DNA of 11,053 bases from a bacterium. Its GTDB lineage: Bacteria > Pseudomonadota > Gammaproteobacteria > Burkholderiales > Burkholderiaceae_C. Positions 7,901 through 11,053 of the stretch are shown here, piece after piece (the first letter of the stretch is position 1; every line of letters begins with the position of its first letter). Where the stretch lies: positions 1 to 11,053 of the forward strand of contig JAVBYK010000353.1 of assembly GCA_030824095.1 (NCBI GenBank), in the 5' to 3' direction. The position numbers were made by a program, and so were the translations under genes. The notes under the pieces were generated by a model, which did no database searches, was not told the origin of the DNA, and saw only the letters and a list, made by a program, of their open reading frames with translations.

Positions 7901-8289
7901 TGCACGGTGAAGTGTTCGCGGTCGCCCAAGAAGGAAGGCTCTTTGGGCATTCCCAGGTTACTGTAGACCAAGTATCCCCGCGCATCGATCACCGCCACTT
8001 GCAGGATTGATCCACCCTGAGCATCCGTGTGCATGCGCACGATTTCACCCATATTCGATGGGTTGTTGACCCATGTCTCACGCAGGGTCAACAGCGCATG
8101 GTCGGTGTAGACAAAAATCGATTGCGCCTGGCTGGCAAAAGTCATGGCCCAAGCAGCCGTCTCGCGCCGCGCATGCTCCAGGGCCTGATCCTGCGTTCGT
8201 CTGCTGTCCCAAACCGCAGCGGACCACACCAGTATCAAACCTCCCACCAGCCACAACAAGACTTGATGGTGGAATTTGATGGAGGGCAT
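4939..8289 (-). CDS. dCache-PAS-GGDEF-EAL membrane protein (diguanylate cyclase/phosphodiesterase)
   Basis: Numbering from ATG 8289 gives 1116 residues. Membrane segments at about 10-28 and 280-300 flank a periplasmic dCache domain. Three PAS domains follow (about 312-430, 435-545, 550-668), the last ending NYVALFSDITPMK. The GGDEF domain (about 675-838) has an intact GGDEF at 756-760, LDLDGFKAVNDSHGH, and inhibitory RxxD (REGD, 747-750). The EAL domain (about 850-1095) has EAL at 884-886, N942 in SVNVGALQLQ, LELEVLET, DDFGTGYSS near 1005, KIDQSFV (K1026), E1062 in IAEGVET and Q1082 in QGYG. Both halves carry the residues expected for c-di-GMP synthesis and hydrolysis, so it may be bifunctional; which activity dominates cannot be read. 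A longer TTG start at 8304 is possible; neither start has a good ribosome-binding site. The PAS-GGDEF gene overlaps its stop. The domain set suggests external ligand sensing coupled to c-di-GMP level. Confidence 0.94.
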   Translation of the reverse strand: MPSIKFHHQVLLWLVGGLILVWSAAVWDSRRTQDQALEHARRETAAWAMTFASQAQSIFVYTDHALLTLRETWVNNPSNMGEIVRMHTDAQGGSILQVAVIDARGYLVYSNLGMPKEPSFLGDREHFTVHQALLQDQLFVSRPVKGRVSGKWSIQLTRPFFVQGQFAGVIVISVDPDYFVRFYRATGFGDNGAARMIRDTGEIMARSSEQDKYVGKVIKPVPYGDPGAPQQGSFRRQAQADGVDRLSSYYRLPQYGLTLVVGSSVEELLAPVRIQQQKTFLAAGVVSVLMILLASLLIRNMTRQMKAHQAVLESEERFRMIFDMLPIGISLGDQHGSVVDCNAAAQRMLGISKAEFLARDAAWKVFRPNGSPMPPSEFATERALTEQRPVLDVSMEVRTPDGGKVWLSANATPVHHPRYGVVGAFVDISDRVRAETETRQVMQAAGEIIWLSDSAGHFTFANAAACELLGYSQAEILAMRIPDLLPEEDLSDLQATVNELETQPYVRREWWLKRKGWGTVLVEVVTQRLEKGRYLSIGHEIGERKRAEHKLQLAASVFTHAREGIMITDARGTIIDVNDTFTRITGYSREEALGQNPRILNSGRQPPEYYTTMWRVLMETGQWSGEVWNRRKSGEVFAEMQTVSAVRDVSGVTQNYVALFSDITPMKTHQQQLEHIAHYDALTHLPNRVLLADRLQQAIHQSQRRQRSLAVVFLDLDGFKAVNDSHGHAVGDTLLIAVAERMKGALREGDTLARIGGDEFVAILVDLELAQDCEPVLDRLLAAAACPVVAGALELQVSTSMGVTICPQDGCDADLLIRHADQAMYAAKQAGKNCYHLFDVAHETAVRSRRDGVERIRQALQNGEFVLYYQPKVDLRNNMVVGMEALIRWRHPERGLLLPADFLPLIEDHSVSVELGEWVISTALAQIAGWQAAGLNLPVSVNVGALQLQKAGFANRLNELLRAYPDVPPHLLELEVLETSAVEDIGAVSQIMHACRSVGVQFALDDFGTGYSSLTYLKHLPAEMIKIDQSFVRDMLSDADDMAIVRGIIGLAAAFGRRVIAEGVETTAHGTRLLALGCELVQGYGIARPMPAGDVPTWVAGWTHNPQTSVLSAGPA

Positions 8290-8331
8290 ACCTGATGGTA
8301 ACAAGGCTGGAATGGGCTTTGAAGGCGGCTA

Positions 8332-8352
8332 CGAATGACCTTCCGTCATTCG
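8332..8352. other. Perfect 8-bp stem, 5-base loop hairpin between the HDOD and GGDEF-EAL genes
   Basis: CGAATGAC and GTCATTCG pair perfectly around a 5-base loop. The stem begins 8 bases after the HDOD stop codon and lies about 43 bases before the next ATG. No run of T follows on the minus strand, so it is not a standard intrinsic terminator. It might be an mRNA-stabilising or attenuating hairpin, or a protein-binding palindrome. The structure is directly visible; any function is unproven. Confidence 0.5.
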
Positions 8353-8360
8353 GCAAGAGG

Positions 8361-9212
8361 TCAGATCTTCGAAAAAATCTGGGCCTCTTCAAACAGCGGT
8401 GTGAGGTCGCCCAGGGATGCAATGACCTCGTCCAGCGAGCCGCCCAGGCGTTTAGCCACGGCAGGCGGAAACTCCTCCACCAGGCTGTTGCCGGCGTCGC
8501 CAAAATGCAGCTTCTTGCTGATCTGGTTGGCGCCGAACACGCAGGCGATCATGTCCGAATCGGCCAGTTCGGGGCCGTACTGGTGGCGAATGGTTTCCAC
8601 CAGATGGGGCGCAAAGCGCCATTTTTCGACCAGCATGGCGCCGACCACGGCGTGGTCCACACCCAGCGTGGAGCGCAGGGCCAGGTGCAGGGAAATGCCG
8701 TGCTCCTGGCTGCCCTGCAGGGCCGCACGGAACTCCTTTGGCATGAACTGGGCCAGCACCACCTTGCCGAAATCGTGCAGCAAACCGGCAATGAAGCAAT
8801 CCATGGGATCGGCGTCGTCCACCTTCAGAGCCAACTGTTTCGCAATGGCGGCAGTGGCCAGCGAATGCAGCAGGTATTGCTGGCCATCGAACCCGGCTTC
8901 GTTGCTCTTGGGCAGCATGCCAATGGCGGCAATGCTCAGTGCAAGATTCTTGATGGTGTTGAAACCCAGGTAGACCACGGCGTGACCCACCGAGGTGATC
9001 TGCTTGGGCAGGCTGTAATACGCGGAATTGACGACCTTCAGAATCTTGACCGTCAGCACCGGGTCCTTGTCAATGACCTCTACCAAATCCTTGGGCGTGC
9101 TGTTCACATCGCGGGTGAGCTCCAGCACCCGCTGCACGCTTTTCGGGAAGGCAGGCATGCCATCCACCGCTGCGGTGAGCTTCTTGGTCAGTTCGGGGCT
9201 CATTTCCATCAT
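8361..9212 (-). CDS. HDOD-domain signalling protein
   Basis: This 283-residue soluble protein is almost entirely one HDOD domain (about 16-215), beginning MPAFPKSVQRVLELTRD and continuing DKDPVLTVKILKVVNSAYYSLP, QITSVGHAVVYLGFNTIKNLALS and GLLHDFGKVVLAQF. HDOD proteins are relatives of HD phosphohydrolases, often found with c-di-GMP and chemotaxis genes; most have no demonstrated enzyme activity. Here several histidine/acid positions typical of HD enzymes remain (H116, H146-D147, H187, H210), but no GYP motif is visible. The last 60 residues have no recognisable domain. The start ATG at 9212 overlaps the stop of def as ATGA, so the gene is coupled to the ligA-def run rather than to the c-di-GMP genes downstream. 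M2 and M4 are alternative starts. Its specific role is unknown. Confidence 0.92.
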   Translation of the reverse strand: MMEMSPELTKKLTAAVDGMPAFPKSVQRVLELTRDVNSTPKDLVEVIDKDPVLTVKILKVVNSAYYSLPKQITSVGHAVVYLGFNTIKNLALSIAAIGMLPKSNEAGFDGQQYLLHSLATAAIAKQLALKVDDADPMDCFIAGLLHDFGKVVLAQFMPKEFRAALQGSQEHGISLHLALRSTLGVDHAVVGAMLVEKWRFAPHLVETIRHQYGPELADSDMIACVFGANQISKKLHFGDAGNSLVEEFPPAVAKRLGGSLDEVIASLGDLTPLFEEAQIFSKI

Positions 9213-9763
9213 GCGAGTTCCGGGAATAGCACCTCAGTGTAGCCAAAATGCGAAAAATCGCGCACCCGCATGGGATAGAGCTTTCCCCAGAGATGGTCGC
9301 ACTCGTGCTGCACCACCCGGGCGTGAAAACCCTGCACCGTGCGGTCTATCGGGTCACCATACTGGTCAAAGCCGGTGTAGCGGATGTGCGACCAGCGCGG
9401 CACCTTGGCGCGCAGCCCGGGCACCGACAGGCAGCCCTCCCAATCCTCTTCCTCGGGCATGTCACCCGCAACCGCGCCACTGGCCGTCAATGGCGTGATG
9501 ACCGGATTGACCAGCACCGTGGGCGGCACCAGCGGGCGGTCCGGGTAGCGTGGGTTGGTCTCGCGACTTCCAAACACAACCACTTGCAAATCGACCCCGA
9601 TCTGGGGTGCCGCCAGACCGGCGCCATGGGCGGAGGCCATGGTGTCGAGCAGGTCGCTGACGAGCAGGTGCAGCGCGTCCGAGTCAAAACCCTCCTGCGG
9701 CACCGGCTTGGCCATGCGCAGCAGACGGGGGTCTCCCATTTTGAGAATGTCGCGGATGGTCAT
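9209..9763 (-). CDS. def: Peptide deformylase
   Basis: This 184-residue protein removes the N-terminal formyl group from nascent proteins in the cytoplasm. All three family motifs are visible: GAGLAAPQIG (47-56), EGCLS (109-113, metal ligand C111) and HECDH (153-157, metal ligands H153 and H157, catalytic E154). The length is slightly above the usual 165-175 residues, which is common in beta-proteobacterial copies. Residues 68-82 form a longer loop (RETNPRYPDRPLVPP) between the first two motifs. The ATG at 9763 overlaps the stop of the HEPN gene as ATGA, and its own stop overlaps the HDOD start in the same way. No clear ribosome-binding site precedes it, so translation may rely on coupling to the toxin gene. 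That coupling is odd for an essential enzyme. A second def elsewhere in the genome is possible but cannot be judged here. Confidence 0.97.
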   Translation of the reverse strand: MTIRDILKMGDPRLLRMAKPVPQEGFDSDALHLLVSDLLDTMASAHGAGLAAPQIGVDLQVVVFGSRETNPRYPDRPLVPPTVLVNPVITPLTASGAVAGDMPEEEDWEGCLSVPGLRAKVPRWSHIRYTGFDQYGDPIDRTVQGFHARVVQHECDHLWGKLYPMRVRDFSHFGYTEVLFPELA

Positions 9764-10104
9764 GCGTGCGGAGATTCAAGAAGTTTGAGCTGATGCAAGA
9801 GAACAGGTACGTCCGTTTGCACAATGCTCCACAAAATATCGTTATCTAGACCCAGATAGCCATGAATCAACTGATTTCGCGTGGCAATCAACATGCGCCA
9901 AGGGATGGCAGGATGGGCATTGCGCACGTCTTGGGGAATATGGCTGGCGGCCTCGCCAATCAGTTCAAGATTGCGAACCGTGGCATCGAAACGCATGCCA
10001 TCCGCCACGAACTGTGCTTGCTCCAAGCCTTGCGTAAATGCCATGACCTTCTCACAAAAGCCGATCATGTCGCTCACGTAAAACCGCCACTCCCGCTCAG
10101 ACAT
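9760..10104 (-). CDS. hepT: HEPN-family ribonuclease toxin (HepT-like)
   Basis: This 114-residue mostly helical protein carries the HepT signature RX4HXY as RNQLIHGY (R76, H81, Y83). In characterised HepT proteins the R and H form the RNase site of a dimer. The Y is the residue that partner MNT proteins modify with AMP to neutralise the toxin. All three residues are present, so the toxin looks intact. The phrase DATVRNLELIGEAASHIP is also typical of the family. The ATG at 10104 has an AAGGA ribosome-binding site about 8 bases upstream and overlaps the antitoxin gene by 8 bases, so antitoxin is made first. GC content over 9781-10080 is about 51 percent by hand count, against about 63-65 percent in sampled stretches of def and ligA, suggesting acquisition. 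Its stop overlaps the def start. Function is inferred from family. Confidence 0.9.
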   Translation of the reverse strand: MSEREWRFYVSDMIGFCEKVMAFTQGLEQAQFVADGMRFDATVRNLELIGEAASHIPQDVRNAHPAIPWRMLIATRNQLIHGYLGLDNDILWSIVQTDVPVLLHQLKLLESPHA

Positions 10105-10387
10105 GCACTGCGTCCTTCAACACGTAAGGGCGCAACTCGGGACGCAGCGCTTTCTCAGTCACCAGATCAACCGGGCAGCCCAGTACATCTTCCAGATAAA
10201 ACTGCACCCCGAAAAACTGCGCTGACGTCGCTGGACCGACAAAACTCACCAGCAAGTCCACGTCGCTGTCCGGCGTCGCTGCATCACGGGCGGTAGAACC
10301 GAACAACGCCAGGGACGCTACACCAAAGCGCTGCACTATCTGCGCTTTGTGCTCAGACAGGGTTTTGAGTGCGGTGGCGCGGTTCAT
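10097..10387 (-). CDS. mntA: MNT-domain nucleotidyltransferase antitoxin (MntA-like)
   Basis: This 96-residue minimal nucleotidyltransferase has the signature GSX10DXD: G30-S31, ten residues, then D42-V43-D44 in SDVDLLVSF. A likely third catalytic acid is D74 in CPVDLVTE. In studied MntA-HepT pairs this enzyme transfers AMP units to the toxin's tyrosine and blocks its RNase activity; here the intact motif and the adjacent intact HEPN gene support the same role. The ATG at 10387 lies 9 bases after the ligA stop with no visible ribosome-binding site, so translation may depend on ribosomes finishing ligA. Its stop lies inside the HEPN gene (8-base overlap). GC over 10141-10320 is about 59 percent by hand count, between the toxin gene and ligA. 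A lone MNT protein without a toxin role is possible but unlikely given the pairing. Confidence 0.91.
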   Translation of the reverse strand: MNRATALKTLSEHKAQIVQRFGVASLALFGSTARDAATPDSDVDLLVSFVGPATSAQFFGVQFYLEDVLGCPVDLVTEKALRPELRPYVLKDAVHV

Positions 10388-10396
10388 TGTGGCAGT

Positions 10397-11053
10397 TTAA
10401 TGCCTTAGCAAAACCACCATAGCAGCCTCGTCAATCACAGCCACACCCAGCTCCTGGGCCTTGGTCAATTTGCTGCCGGCATCGCTGCCCGCCACCACAT
10501 AGTCTGTCTTCTTGCTGACAGATCCGGCCACCTTGGCGCCGGCCGCTTCCAGCAGGTCCTTGGCCTGGTCGCGGCTCAGCGTGGGGAAGGTGCCCGTCAG
10601 CACAAAGGTCTTGCCGGCCAGCGGTTTGGGGGCTTGAACCGCGGGTTCGCCCTCCTCCCAGGTCAGGCCGCAGGCACGCAACTGCTCCACCACCTCGCGG
10701 TTGTGGGTCTGATCGAAGAAGGTCCGAATGCTTTCGGCGACGATGGGACCCACGTCGGCAACTTCCAGCAGTTGCTCAACCGTGGCGTTCATGATGCGGT
10801 CCAGTTGGCCAAAGTGGCGGGCTAGCGCCTTGGCCGTGGCCTCGCCCACATGGCGAATGCCCAGACCGAACAGAAAACGCGGCAGCGTGGTTTGTTTCGA
10901 CTTTTGCAACGCCTCCAGCAGGTTCTGCGCGGACTTGTCGGCCATGCGATCCAGAGCCGCCAGCGCGGTCAACCCCAGCCGGTACAGATCGGGCAAGGTG
11001 TTGACGATGCCGGCATCCACCAGTTGGTCCACCAGCTTGTCTCCCAGGCCTTC
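10397..11053 (-). CDS. ligA: NAD-dependent DNA ligase LigA, C-terminal part (5' end outside window)
   Basis: The frame is open to the right edge, giving the last 218 residues of a protein normally about 670-700 long. Visible parts begin just after the zinc-finger region with GLGDKLVDQLVDAGIV. A helix-hairpin-helix DNA-binding domain follows (about 54-115: FLFGLGIRHVGEATAKALARHF and VADVGPIVAESI). The C-terminal BRCT domain spans about 145-218 (GKTFVLTGTFPTLSRDQAKDLLEAAGAKV, then KTDYVVAGSDAGSKLTKAQELGV). The nucleotidyl-transfer and OB domains lie outside the window. LigA seals nicks in replication and repair using NAD+, and is essential in most bacteria. The first in-frame start-like codon inside the window (GTG at 11032) is internal, not the gene start. 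The MNT-HEPN pair follows after 9 bases, suggesting one transcript. Confidence 0.96.
   Translation of the reverse strand, partial: EGLGDKLVDQLVDAGIVNTLPDLYRLGLTALAALDRMADKSAQNLLEALQKSKQTTLPRFLFGLGIRHVGEATAKALARHFGQLDRIMNATVEQLLEVADVGPIVAESIRTFFDQTHNREVVEQLRACGLTWEEGEPAVQAPKPLAGKTFVLTGTFPTLSRDQAKDLLEAAGAKVAGSVSKKTDYVVAGSDAGSKLTKAQELGVAVIDEAAMVVLLRH

Noticed and set aside
8290..8304. TTG start adding five residues to the GGDEF-EAL protein
   Set aside because: TTG is rarer and has no ribosome-binding site; ATG at 8289 is preferred, though its own site is also poor, so the longer form is not excluded.
8295..9242. Plus-strand open frame (315 codons) antisense to the HDOD gene
   Set aside because: The opposite strand encodes an unmistakable HDOD protein; the plus-strand translation has no domain and a shadow-like composition.
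1..11053. CRISPR arrays, tRNA/rRNA genes, insertion sequence ends, phage genes, riboswitches
   Set aside because: Reading both strands showed no regularly spaced repeats, cloverleaf-like sequences, transposase or integrase domains, or recognisable riboswitch leaders.

Overview
The window looks like a chromosomal segment from a betaproteobacterium, most likely Comamonadaceae (Rhodoferax/Polaromonas/Acidovorax-like). That placement is inferred from protein style, high but uneven GC content, and an intergenic element resembling a family-wide repeat I remember from those genomes. I could not run a search. Every convincing gene is on the minus strand, so transcription runs from high to low coordinates. 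Coding density is very high, and the only gaps over about 100 bases are 3465-3673 and 1626-1734.

Right part (11053-8361): a tightly packed run. It begins with the 3' end of ligA (NAD-dependent DNA ligase, cut by the window edge). Nine bases later comes an MNT-type nucleotidyltransferase antitoxin (mntA-like), overlapped by a HEPN-type ribonuclease toxin (hepT-like). Peptide deformylase (def) follows with an ATGA overlap, then an HDOD-domain protein with another ATGA overlap. The toxin-antitoxin pair sits between two housekeeping genes. The toxin gene is clearly lower in GC than ligA and def, which suggests an insertion that kept the operon's coupling.

Middle part (8289-3674): two cyclic-di-GMP genes overlapping by ATGA. 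The first is a large membrane receptor (dCache, PAS domains, intact GGDEF and intact EAL). The second is a soluble PAS-GGDEF protein whose active-site motif has decayed to GNQEF but which keeps the RxxD inhibitory site at exactly the canonical spacing. It may therefore bind c-di-GMP rather than make it.

Left part (3464-1): after a 209-base intergenic region with a probable promoter and a degenerate repeat, there is a two-component pair. It consists of a sensorless REC-HisKA_3-HATPase kinase and a NarL/LuxR-type response regulator, with a 4-base overlap. After a 109-base gap comes a dCache-HAMP-PAS-PAS membrane receptor that runs off the left edge, so its output domain is unknown.

Overall this is a signalling-rich region (c-di-GMP plus two-component) beside a DNA ligase/deformylase operon carrying a MNT/HEPN toxin-antitoxin cassette. 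I see no clearly novel multigene system, no mobile element ends, no CRISPR array and no RNA gene. The two points most worth following up are the decayed GGDEF that keeps its I-site and the toxin-antitoxin pair embedded between ligA and def.
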